In this document: one piece after another, positions 15,996-24,031 of the stretch
Layout: every line of letters begins with the position of its first letter
How positions within the stretch are numbered: the first letter of the stretch is position 1
Source: Pseudomonas spelaei
Lineage (GTDB): Bacteria > Pseudomonadota > Gammaproteobacteria > Pseudomonadales > Pseudomonadaceae
Direction of reading: 5' to 3'
DNA length: 46,927 nt
Assembly (NCBI RefSeq): GCF_009724245.1
Contig: NZ_WNNK01000033.1
Span: 1-46,927 of the forward strand
Translations under genes and position numbers: made by a program
The notes under the pieces: model-generated
Seen by the model: the letters and a program-made list of their open reading frames with translations, nothing else
Databases searched by the model: none
What the model was told of the DNA's origin: nothing

Positions 15996-16172
15996 CCTTT
16001 TTTTCATCTGCAAAAAGCTGATTTCATGACAGTTTTGTTTCAATCCCGTCTTTAGCTATGCGATGCTGGCGCAGAGCCCATTCGCCAACTACAGCTTAAG
16101 TACAAGACGTAGAACAGCACGCGGCACTATTACTTGCCCCGATGGGGCACGACTCAATACAGGGGGCCGAGC

Positions 16173-17831
16173 ATGCTGACCCTGCTCAATCTGCTTTCCG
16201 CCGTGACTCTGTTGATCTGGGGCACGCACATTGTCCGGACCGGCATCCTGCGGGTTTACGGCTCCAACTTGCGCCAAGTCATCGGGCAGAACATGTCCAA
16301 GCGCTGGCTGGCGTTTATCGCCGGCATCCTCGTGACGGCCATGGTGCAAAGCAGCAACGCCACGGCGATGCTGGTGACCTCCTTTGTCGGCCAGGGCCTG
16401 ATGGGGCTGATGCCCGCCCTGGCAACCATGCTGGGTGCCGACGTCGGAACCGCGCTGATGGCCCGGGTGCTGACGTTAGACTTATCCTGGCTGTCGCCGC
16501 TGCTGATTTTTCTTGGGGTGATTTTCTTCCTGTCGCGCAAACAGACCCGCGCCGGGCAGATGGGGCGCGTCGGTATTGGCCTGGGCCTGATCATCCTCGC
16601 GCTGCAATTGATCGTCGAAGCCGCCGGCCCCATTACCCATGCACAGGGCGTCAAAGTCCTGTTCGCCTCACTGACCGGCGATATCTTGCTCGACGCCTTG
16701 ATCGGCGCGCTGTTCGCAATGATTTCCTACTCCAGCCTGGCCGCTGTCCTGCTGACCGCCACCCTGGCCGGCGCCGGTGTGATCGGCCTGCACGTGGCCA
16801 TCGGCCTGGTGATCGGTGCCAACATCGGCAGCGGTGTACTGGCCTTTCTCAGCACCAGCATGCAGAACGCCGCCGGTCGCCAGGTGGCCCTGGGCAGCTT
16901 GCTGTACAAGCTGATCGGCTTACTGCTGATCATCCCGGTCCTCGATCCGCTGGTGAAGTGGATGGACAGCCTCGACTACAGCCCCCAAGGCATGGTGATC
17001 TCCTTCCACCTGCTCTATAACGTCACCCGCTGCCTGATCCTGTTGCCCACTATCGGCCCGATGGCCCGCCTGTGCGCCTGGCTACTGCCGGAGCGTGAAG
17101 AGGTCAACGGCCTGGCCAAGCCGCGTCATCTGGATCTAACAGCACTGGCCACCCCGAGCCTGGCGCTGGCCAATGCGGCCCGCGAAACCCTGCGCCTGGG
17201 GGACCTGATCGACAACATGCTCACCGCAATGCTGGAGGTGCTACGGGGCAAACAGACCGCCATCACCCAGGAAATACGCAGCTTGAGCGACGACGTCGAG
17301 GCGCTCTACAGCGCCATCAAACTTTACCTCGCACAAATGCCTCGCGAAGACCTCAGCGAGCAAGATAGCCGCCGCTGGGCCGAGATCATCGAACTGTCGA
17401 TCAACCTGAAACTGGCCGGCGACCTGATCGAACGCATGCTGCGCAAGGTCCAGCAGCAAAAGACTTCCCAACGCCGCTCTTTCTCCGAAGTCGGCCTGGA
17501 AGAACTGGCCGGCCTGCAAAGCCAACTGATCGCCAACTTGCGCCTGGGCCTCTCGGTGTTCCTCAGTGCCGACCCGGAAAGTGCCCGGCAACTGCTGCGG
17601 GAAAAACGCCGCTTCCGCGCCCAGGAGCGGCGCCTGGCCCATGCCCACGTCAGCCGTTTGCAGCGCAAGATTGTACAAAGCCTGGAGACCAGTTCCCTGC
17701 ACCTGGAGCTGATTGCCGACATGAAACGTCTGAACTCGCTGTTTTGCAGCAGCGCCTATGTGGTGCTGGAAACCTCCGAAACCGGAGCGCTGGGCGCAGA
17801 CAATATTGCCGACATCACACATTCGCCCTGA
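16173..17831 (+). CDS. Na/Pi cotransporter family protein with PhoU-like tail
   Basis: A 552-aa protein. The N-terminal 320 residues contain two Na/Pi symporter repeats with the paired QSS/SSN-type motifs (MVQSSNATAMLVTSFVGQGL and ISYSSLAAVLLTATLAGAG) and several membrane helices. The C-terminal region (about 340-540) is helical and PhoU-like, as in NptA/YjbB-type proteins that move phosphate with sodium. The start at 16173 has AGGGGG 6 nt upstream; a longer frame from 16134 does not look like the family. Transport direction cannot be inferred. No pho genes are adjacent. Confidence 0.9.
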   Translation: MLTLLNLLSAVTLLIWGTHIVRTGILRVYGSNLRQVIGQNMSKRWLAFIAGILVTAMVQSSNATAMLVTSFVGQGLMGLMPALATMLGADVGTALMARVLTLDLSWLSPLLIFLGVIFFLSRKQTRAGQMGRVGIGLGLIILALQLIVEAAGPITHAQGVKVLFASLTGDILLDALIGALFAMISYSSLAAVLLTATLAGAGVIGLHVAIGLVIGANIGSGVLAFLSTSMQNAAGRQVALGSLLYKLIGLLLIIPVLDPLVKWMDSLDYSPQGMVISFHLLYNVTRCLILLPTIGPMARLCAWLLPEREEVNGLAKPRHLDLTALATPSLALANAARETLRLGDLIDNMLTAMLEVLRGKQTAITQEIRSLSDDVEALYSAIKLYLAQMPREDLSEQDSRRWAEIIELSINLKLAGDLIERMLRKVQQQKTSQRRSFSEVGLEELAGLQSQLIANLRLGLSVFLSADPESARQLLREKRRFRAQERRLAHAHVSRLQRKIVQSLETSSLHLELIADMKRLNSLFCSSAYVVLETSETGALGADNIADITHSP

Positions 17832-17900
17832 ACGTCCGGCAGACACAGAAGTCAGTTATAGCTGACGGGAGAAACACACTCTCTGCCAGGGAACCTGCTT

Positions 17901-19283
17901 ATGCGTCGCCTGCTACTCGCCTGCCTGCTGATGGGCTCGGCACACTCTTTTGCCTTTGATCGCCTGCAGGTCGAAGGCTATACGCTGCCCAACGGCCTGC
18001 AACTGCTACTCAAACCGGGCACCGAGCGCGGGCATGTTGCCATTCGCCTGGCGGTGGGGGTGGGCCTGGATGACTTCGGTTGCCAGGACAAGGAACTGCC
18101 GCACCTGCTGGAACACCTGTTGTTCAGCGGCATCGACGGTGGCGGCGAAGGCGCCCTGGAAGAGCGAATGCAAGCCTTGGGTGGAGAATGGAACGCCTAC
18201 ACCAGCAATGCCGACACCACCTTCGTCATCGAAGCCCCCGCACAGAACCAGCGCAAGGTGCTGGACCTGCTGCTGGCAATCCTGACCCGCACCGAGTTGA
18301 CCGATGCGGCAGTCACCGCCGCCAAGCAAGTCGTAGAGCGCGAAGACGGCGGCCACTATTCACACTTGCAACGCCTGCTGGATCGTCAGGACCTGGGCCA
18401 CAGCGCCAGCAACCAGTTGGCAGTGGAACTGGGCCTCAAATGTGCCGAGCGTGCCGACGTTGACCACCTGACCCGCACCCAACTGGAAAAGCTGCGCCAG
18501 GATTGGTACGCCCCCAACAACATGACCCTGATCATGGTTGGCGACCTCGACAAACTGCTCCCGGCCTATCTGGAGCGCACCTATGGCCAGCTTGATCCGG
18601 TTGACCCCACCGAGCATCGGCCCCTCCCGGAAATCCAACACGCGGCCGCCACACGTCGCGATCTGATTCACGGCTGGGTCGGTGACGGTGCCAAGCTGCA
18701 CTGGCTGTTCCCCGAGCCGGTACTGGATGACCAGCACGATGAAACCTACGACCTGCTCAAGGACTACCTGGATTGGGCGCTGTATCGTCAGCTACGGCTC
18801 GAACACAGTTTGTCCTACGGCCCCTGGAGCGAGCGGGAGGTGCTGGGCGGTGTCGGTTTCCTGAGCCTCAATGCCGACCTTGATCGGGAAAACCTGCCCG
18901 AGGCCGAACAGGTACTGCAAACGCTCAGGGCTCAATTGCTCAAAGACGGCCTCGACCCGGCCACGTTCGCCCGCCTGCAACAGGCCGCTATCGCTCGCCA
19001 GGCTTGGGCGGTGCAAGGCAACAGTGCGCTGGCCGACTATTACTGGAGCGCCTCGGGCGACTACGTCGACGGGCACTTCAGCGATCCGGTCAAGCGCATC
19101 AAGGCCGTTAGCCTTGAGCAAACCAACCAGGCCATGCGCCAAGTCTTCAAGCAGCCCGGCTACTGGCGCATCGAGAAACCCTTGTTCACTTACGACGCCC
19201 TGAGCTGGATCGCAGGCGGCATGCTAGTGCTGATTACGCTTGTGTTACTCGGCATCCGCCGTTATCGCAAAGGGATTGCGTAA
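17901..19283 (+). CDS. M16-family zinc peptidase, membrane-anchored
   Basis: A 460-aa exported peptidase. A signal peptide covers residues 1-18 (ending SFA). The inverted zinc motif of M16 peptidases is intact (HLLEH at 68-72), and Glu in VVEREDGGHY (about 142) fits the distal zinc ligand. The active-site half is followed by the usual inactive C-terminal half. One transmembrane helix near the C-terminus (about 434-452) with a basic tail should anchor it to the inner membrane with the catalytic part in the periplasm. It sits 60 bp before the DUF5924 gene on the same strand. The substrate is unknown. Confidence 0.88.
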   Translation: MRRLLLACLLMGSAHSFAFDRLQVEGYTLPNGLQLLLKPGTERGHVAIRLAVGVGLDDFGCQDKELPHLLEHLLFSGIDGGGEGALEERMQALGGEWNAYTSNADTTFVIEAPAQNQRKVLDLLLAILTRTELTDAAVTAAKQVVEREDGGHYSHLQRLLDRQDLGHSASNQLAVELGLKCAERADVDHLTRTQLEKLRQDWYAPNNMTLIMVGDLDKLLPAYLERTYGQLDPVDPTEHRPLPEIQHAAATRRDLIHGWVGDGAKLHWLFPEPVLDDQHDETYDLLKDYLDWALYRQLRLEHSLSYGPWSEREVLGGVGFLSLNADLDRENLPEAEQVLQTLRAQLLKDGLDPATFARLQQAAIARQAWAVQGNSALADYYWSASGDYVDGHFSDPVKRIKAVSLEQTNQAMRQVFKQPGYWRIEKPLFTYDALSWIAGGMLVLITLVLLGIRRYRKGIA

Positions 19284-19343
19284 TGAGGCCCCGATAAAAC
19301 GGCTAAGACGTTATTCTGTCTGGGATTTTTTCCTACAAAGACT

Positions 19344-20387
19344 GTGAACCGCCGAATGCCGACCCTGACCCATTACATCCAGCGCATCCTGGAACTGATA
19401 AAGCGCTACCCAGGGGTGATTGCGCTCGGCGGTTTTATCTCGGGTGTGGGCAGCTTCATTCTGGTGGATCGCCAGCAGGGCATGGCCAGTTGGATTGCAA
19501 TCATCATGCTGGTGAGCTGGTTATGGCTGATGCTGGAGAACAGCTTCACCCAGCTGTTCAGCAAAGTCTTCAAGCGGGAAATCCCCGAGCCGTTGCTGCG
19601 TTACGCCACGCAGATGATTCACCAGGAAAGCCTGTTTTTTGTCCTGCCGTTCTTCTTCGTCACCACCGCCTGGAACAGCGGCCAATCGGTTTTCACAGGC
19701 CTGTTGGGGGCGGCGGCGCTGGTCTCGATCACCGACCCGCTGTATTACAAATGGCTGGCGCCCAAGCGCTCACTGTTTCTGGCCCTGCACACGTTGACTC
19801 TGTTTGCGGCCCTGCTCACTGCGTTGCCGATCATCCTGCACCTGACCACCGCCCAAAGTTACAAGTTGGCGCTCGGGGTGGCGATGGCGTTGTCGATTCC
19901 GAGCCTGGCCGTGAGCTTGCCCCTGCGTAGCGTACGCGGTTGGGTGATGTTGCTGGCCGTGACCGCCGCGATCGGTTGCGCCGGCTGGTTCCTGCGCAGT
20001 TGGGTCCCGCCCGCGACCCTGTGGATGACCGAAGTGGCCATCAGCACCCAATTGCAGGACCGTACCCCTGGTGACGATCTAAAAGAAGTCAGCGCCAGCC
20101 AACTGCGCAGCAGCGGCCTGTATGCGTACACCGCGATCAATGCGCCGCGCGGCCTGGATGAGCGGATCTACCACGTCTGGAAATTCAACGGCACGGAGGT
20201 TGACCGCATTGCCTTGGATATCCACGGTGGGCGCAAGGAAGGCTATCGAGCCTGGACCCACAAGCAAAACTTCCCACCCGACGCAGTAGGGCGCTGGCAA
20301 GTACAGGTGCTGACCGAAGATGGGCAAGTGATCGGCGTGCTGCGCTTCAAGGTGACTGACGCGACGACGACAGACGCGCCAAAGTAG
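19344..20387 (+). CDS. DUF5924/DUF2914 membrane protein
   Basis: A 347-aa protein. The first 225 residues hold about seven membrane helices (DUF5924-type), and the C-terminal 110 residues form a soluble DUF2914-type domain (EVAISTQLQDRTP, IYHVWKFNGTEVDRIAL, WRVQV-like WQVQVLTEDG). Function is unknown. The GTG at 19344 is used, but the ATG at 19356 (MPTLTHYIQ) is equally possible, as neither has a strong ribosome-binding site. The preceding M16 peptidase gene may be cotranscribed. Confidence 0.75.
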   Translation: MNRRMPTLTHYIQRILELIKRYPGVIALGGFISGVGSFILVDRQQGMASWIAIIMLVSWLWLMLENSFTQLFSKVFKREIPEPLLRYATQMIHQESLFFVLPFFFVTTAWNSGQSVFTGLLGAAALVSITDPLYYKWLAPKRSLFLALHTLTLFAALLTALPIILHLTTAQSYKLALGVAMALSIPSLAVSLPLRSVRGWVMLLAVTAAIGCAGWFLRSWVPPATLWMTEVAISTQLQDRTPGDDLKEVSASQLRSSGLYAYTAINAPRGLDERIYHVWKFNGTEVDRIALDIHGGRKEGYRAWTHKQNFPPDAVGRWQVQVLTEDGQVIGVLRFKVTDATTTDAPK

Positions 20388-20442
20388 TCTGGATCGTGCT
20401 ATTACGTAGGAACTGTGTAGTTGCCAAACAAGCTCGGAGCTT

Positions 20443-21591
20443 ATGACTAGCAGCACAACCGCCGGTAACGCCCATTTGGACACCTCCGCCCACCCTGCGC
20501 AGCTCAGGGTTACGGGGGATTGGACCCTGGCCCACTACAGCAACCTGAAGAAACTGTCCGAAACCCTCGATGGCCAATATGACGCCAGCACTCACATCGA
20601 CCTGAACGGCTTGGGTGCCTTGGACACTGCTGGCGCTTCGCTGCTGGTGGAATTGCTCGGCCCCGAGCGCCTCGAGCAATCGGCCGAACACACCGACTGC
20701 AGCCTTTCCATCGCTGATCGGGCGCTACTCAAAACCGTCTACCGCTCCTTGAACGATTTCTGCGTACCCATCAAAGAGCCTGAAGAAGCCGCCGGCATTC
20801 AAGTGCTGGCACGCATCGGCCGGGCGGTGGATACCGTCTGGCAAGACGCAATGAAACTGCTGGGTTTTATCGGCCTGATCCTGGAAACCTTCGCCCGCGG
20901 CGTATTCCGGCCCAAACGCTGGCGCCTGACGCCGATGGTTGCCCATATCGAACAAACCGGCCTCGACGCCGCGCCCATTGTTGCCTTGCTGACCTTTCTG
21001 GTGGGCGCCGTGGTGGCATTTCTCGGGGCCACGGTGCTGGCCAGTTTCGGCGCGAGCATTTTCACCGTGGACCTGGTGGCGTTCTCGTTCCTGCGGGAGT
21101 TCGGGGTATTGCTCACCGCGATCCTGATGGCCGGCCGTACCGCCAGTGCCTTCACCGCACAAATCGGCTCGATGAAGGCCAACGAAGAAATCGACGCTAT
21201 CCGCACCCTGGGCCTGGACCCAATGGAACTGCTGGTGCTGCCCAGAGTACTGGCGCTGCTGGTGGCGCTGCCGATGCTGACGTTCCTGGCCATGCTCTCG
21301 GGGATTATCGGTGGTGGCGTGGTCTGCGCCGTGGCCCTGGATATTTCACCGGCGATGTTCCTCTCGCTGCTGCAATCGGACATTGGCGTTCAACACTTCC
21401 TGGTGGGCATGGTCAAGGCGCCGATCTTTGCCTTTCTGATTGCCGCCATTGGTTGCCTGGAAGGCTTCAAGGTCAGCGGCAGTGCCGAGTCGGTGGGTGC
21501 TCATACCACCTCCAGCGTGGTGCAGTCGATTTTCGTGGTGATCGTGCTCGATGCGGTCGCGGCTTTATTCTTCATGGAGATGGGCTGGTGA
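20443..21591 (+). CDS. MlaE-type ABC permease with N-terminal STAS domain
   Basis: A 382-aa inner-membrane permease of the MlaE/Ttg2B family. An N-terminal STAS-like domain (about residues 15-110: LRVTGDWTLAHYSNLKKL, IDLNGLGALDTAGASLL) is fused to the permease domain (about 150-380), whose conserved stretch is AGRTASAFTAQIGSMKANEEIDA. First gene of a four-gene MCE operon (permease, ATPase, MCE protein, lipoprotein). The products should shuttle phospholipid or another hydrophobic molecule between inner and outer membranes. The STAS fusion separates it from the canonical mlaFEDCB set, where STAS is the separate MlaB. Confidence 0.9.
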   Translation: MTSSTTAGNAHLDTSAHPAQLRVTGDWTLAHYSNLKKLSETLDGQYDASTHIDLNGLGALDTAGASLLVELLGPERLEQSAEHTDCSLSIADRALLKTVYRSLNDFCVPIKEPEEAAGIQVLARIGRAVDTVWQDAMKLLGFIGLILETFARGVFRPKRWRLTPMVAHIEQTGLDAAPIVALLTFLVGAVVAFLGATVLASFGASIFTVDLVAFSFLREFGVLLTAILMAGRTASAFTAQIGSMKANEEIDAIRTLGLDPMELLVLPRVLALLVALPMLTFLAMLSGIIGGGVVCAVALDISPAMFLSLLQSDIGVQHFLVGMVKAPIFAFLIAAIGCLEGFKVSGSAESVGAHTTSSVVQSIFVVIVLDAVAALFFMEMGW

Positions 21592-22391
21592 GTCGCGCAA
21601 CCCGTGTGCCTGCCGAGGCGGTGATCGAAGTCCGTGGCCTGTGCAACCGTTTCGGTGCCCAGAGCGTCCACGAGAACCTCGACCTGGATTTATACAAGGG
21701 TGAGATCCTGGCCGTGGTCGGCGGGTCCGGCAGCGGCAAGTCGGTGCTGTTGCGCAGCATCATCGGCCTGCGCCGGCCCAGCGAAGGCGAGGTGCGGGTG
21801 TTTGGGCAAAACCTGCCCAGTCTTTCGGAGCACGAGCGGTCGTTGGTGGAACGGCGCTTCGGCGTGCTGTTCCAGAAGGGCGCATTGTTTTCCTCGCTGA
21901 CAGTCACCGAAAACGTCGCCTTGCCACTGATCGAACATGCCGGCCTCAGCCGTCCCGACGCCGAGCACCTGGCGGCAGTGAAGCTGGCCTTGGCCGGCTT
22001 GCCACTCTCGGCCGCCGACAAGTACCCGGCCTCACTCTCCGGCGGGATGATCAAGCGCGCAGCACTGGCGCGAGCACTGGCGCTGGACCCGGACATCCTG
22101 TTTCTCGATGAACCGACCGCCGGGTTGGACCCGATTGGCGCAGCGCAATTTGACCAATTGATCCTGACCCTGCGCGATGCGTTGGGCCTGAGTGTGTTCC
22201 TGGTCACCCATGACCTCGACACGCTGTACACCATCACCGACCGAGTGGCGGTGCTGGCGCAGAAAAAAGTGCTGGTGGCAGGTCCCATCGATGTCGTCTC
22301 GGAAACGGACGACGCCTGGATTCACGAGTACTTCCATGGCCCACGCGGCCGCGCGGCATTGGATGCCGCTAAACAGCTCAACGAGGTATGA
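21588..22391 (+). CDS. MlaF-type ABC transporter ATPase
   Basis: A 267-aa ATPase. It starts at the GTG at 21588, which overlaps the permease stop (GTGA). Walker A is VGGSGSGKS, the signature is LSGGMIKRAALARALA, and Walker B is DILFLDEPTAGLDP, followed by the switch His in VTHDLDTLY. The IKR variant of the signature is typical of MlaF-like ATPases. It powers the permease encoded just upstream. Confidence 0.94.
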   Translation: MSRATRVPAEAVIEVRGLCNRFGAQSVHENLDLDLYKGEILAVVGGSGSGKSVLLRSIIGLRRPSEGEVRVFGQNLPSLSEHERSLVERRFGVLFQKGALFSSLTVTENVALPLIEHAGLSRPDAEHLAAVKLALAGLPLSAADKYPASLSGGMIKRAALARALALDPDILFLDEPTAGLDPIGAAQFDQLILTLRDALGLSVFLVTHDLDTLYTITDRVAVLAQKKVLVAGPIDVVSETDDAWIHEYFHGPRGRAALDAAKQLNEV

Positions 22392-22392
22392 C

Positions 22393-23331
22393 ATGGAAAC
22401 CCGAGCCCATCATGTGATGATCGGCCTGTTCAGCGTGCTGGTGGTGGTCGGCGCGATGCTGTTCGGCCTGTGGCTGGCCAAGTCCAGCGTCGACAGCGCC
22501 TTCCAGGATTACGAAGTGATCTTCAACGAGGCGGTCAGCGGCCTGTCCCAGGGCAGCTCGGTGCAGTACAGCGGGATCAAGGTCGGTGATGTCACCAGCC
22601 TGCGCCTGGACCCCAAGGACCCGCGTCGGGTACTGGCACGCATCCGCCTGACCGGGCAAACACCGATCAAGGAAGACACCCAGGCCAAGTTGGCACTGAC
22701 CGGTATCACCGGTACCTCGATCATCCAGCTCAGCGGCGGCACGCCACAAAGCCCGGAACTCAAGGGCAAGGATGGCGAGCTGCCGCAAATCATCGCCTCG
22801 CCATCGCCAATTGCGCGCCTGTTGAATAACAGCAACGACCTGATGACCAGCATCAACCTGCTGTTGCACAACGCCAACCGCATGTTCTCCCGGGACAACG
22901 TCGACCGGCTCAGCAAGACCCTGGACAACCTGCAACAAACCACCGGGGCGATTGCCGATCAGCGCGGCGACATCAAGGTTGTCATGCAGCAACTGATGCA
23001 GGTCAGCAAGCAGGCCAGTGCCACGCTGGAGCAGACCACCGCCCTGATGCGTAACGCCAACGGCCTGCTCAGCGAGCAGGGCAAGCAAGTGTTCGGCAGC
23101 GCCGAACAGGCCATGCAGTCCCTGGAACAAAGCACCGCGACCATCAATGCCTTGCTGACCGACAACAAGGACTCCCTGAACAGCGGCATGCAGGGCCTCA
23201 ACGAACTGGCCCCGGCCGTGCGCGAACTGCGCGATACCCTGGGTTCGCTGCGGGCCATTTCCCGGCGCCTGGAGGCTAACCCCAGCGGTTATCTGCTGGG
23301 CAGCGACAAGAACAAGGAGTTCACGCCATGA
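22393..23331 (+). CDS. MCE/MlaD-domain protein
   Basis: A 312-aa protein with one N-terminal membrane helix (residues 9-29) and a single MCE domain (about 38-115: DYEVIFNEAVSGLSQGSSVQYSGIKVGDV). A long helical, coiled-coil-like C-terminus follows. The periplasmic MCE ring is expected to bind the lipid substrate. The ATG at 22393 lies just after the ATPase stop, with GAGG upstream. The long C-terminal helices make it more PqiB/LetB- or Ttg2C-like than the short E. coli MlaD. The stop overlaps the next start (ATGA). Confidence 0.92.
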   Translation: METRAHHVMIGLFSVLVVVGAMLFGLWLAKSSVDSAFQDYEVIFNEAVSGLSQGSSVQYSGIKVGDVTSLRLDPKDPRRVLARIRLTGQTPIKEDTQAKLALTGITGTSIIQLSGGTPQSPELKGKDGELPQIIASPSPIARLLNNSNDLMTSINLLLHNANRMFSRDNVDRLSKTLDNLQQTTGAIADQRGDIKVVMQQLMQVSKQASATLEQTTALMRNANGLLSEQGKQVFGSAEQAMQSLEQSTATINALLTDNKDSLNSGMQGLNELAPAVRELRDTLGSLRAISRRLEANPSGYLLGSDKNKEFTP

Positions 23332-23939
23332 AGCGTGCTTACCGCGTCATCGCCCCTGTCGCCCTGGCCTTGGTCAGCGCCTGCTCGATCTTGCCCAAGG
23401 CCGACCCATCGGACGTCTACCGCTTGCCTTCGGCCCAGGTCACCGCCCATGGCTCGCCCGTGTCCTGGTCGTTGCGCCTGGCCAAGCCGCAGAGCAGCGA
23501 ATTCCTCGACAGCCCACGCATTGCCGTGGTGCCTCAGGGCGACTTGATCAGCAGCTATGCCCATTCACGCTGGAGCGATCCGGCGCCGGTGCTGTTGCGT
23601 AATCGTCTGCTGGACGGGTTCCAGCGGGATGGGCGAGTGACGCTGCTCAGTACCGACGAGACTAACTTGCAGGCCGACTTTGAGCTGGGCGGGCAGTTGC
23701 AGGCCTTCCAGAGTGAGTACCGGGGTGGGGCGGTCGAGGTGGTGATTCGTTTCGATGCACGACTGGTGCGGGTCGGTGATCAGCGGATTATTGCCAGCCG
23801 GCGGTTTGAAGTGCGCCAGCCCGTGAGTGATACCAAAGTCCCGGCGGTGGTTGTGGGATTTGGTCAGGCTGGGGATGCACTGAACAAACAGGTGGTGGAT
23901 TGGGTGGTGGGGCAGGGCAATACAGCGCCGAAACGCTGA
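23328..23939 (+). CDS. ABC-type transport auxiliary lipoprotein (PqiC-like)
   Basis: A 203-aa lipoprotein with lipobox LVSAC (Cys19) and an ABC_trans_aux/PqiC-type domain (SPRIAVVPQGDLISSYAHSRWSD, LLRNRLLDGFQRDGRV). Outer-membrane anchoring is likely, as the residue after Cys is Ser. Last gene of the MCE operon, overlapping the MCE gene by 4 bp. PqiC-like partners are thought to dock the MCE tunnel at the outer membrane. Confidence 0.88.
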   Translation: MKRAYRVIAPVALALVSACSILPKADPSDVYRLPSAQVTAHGSPVSWSLRLAKPQSSEFLDSPRIAVVPQGDLISSYAHSRWSDPAPVLLRNRLLDGFQRDGRVTLLSTDETNLQADFELGGQLQAFQSEYRGGAVEVVIRFDARLVRVGDQRIIASRRFEVRQPVSDTKVPAVVVGFGQAGDALNKQVVDWVVGQGNTAPKR

Positions 23940-23947
23940 GGGCCCTT

Positions 23948-24018
23948 TCGCGAGCAAGCCCGCTCCCACATTTTGATTTGTGAACACATTCAAATGTGGG
24001 AGCTGGCTTGCCTGCGAT
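23948..24018. repeat. REPIN with two unequal REP types
   Basis: Left REP 23948-23970 (TCGCGAGCAAG...) and right REP 23995-24018 (...CTGCGA) are inverted, but differ at three positions. They belong to two REP subtypes joined in one unit. The unit lies between the convergent lipoprotein and SpmAB-like genes. Confidence 0.82.
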
Positions 24019-24031
24019 AGCAATTTAAGCC

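Noticed and set aside
15764..16172. Complete insertion sequence at the MITE site
   Set aside because: The element is only 187 bp with no transposase frame, so it cannot be autonomous.
23941..24020. Inverted repeats considered as a CRISPR or tRNA remnant
   Set aside because: Repeat units are inverted pairs with the Pseudomonas REP core and no regular spacers. They also lack tRNA arms.
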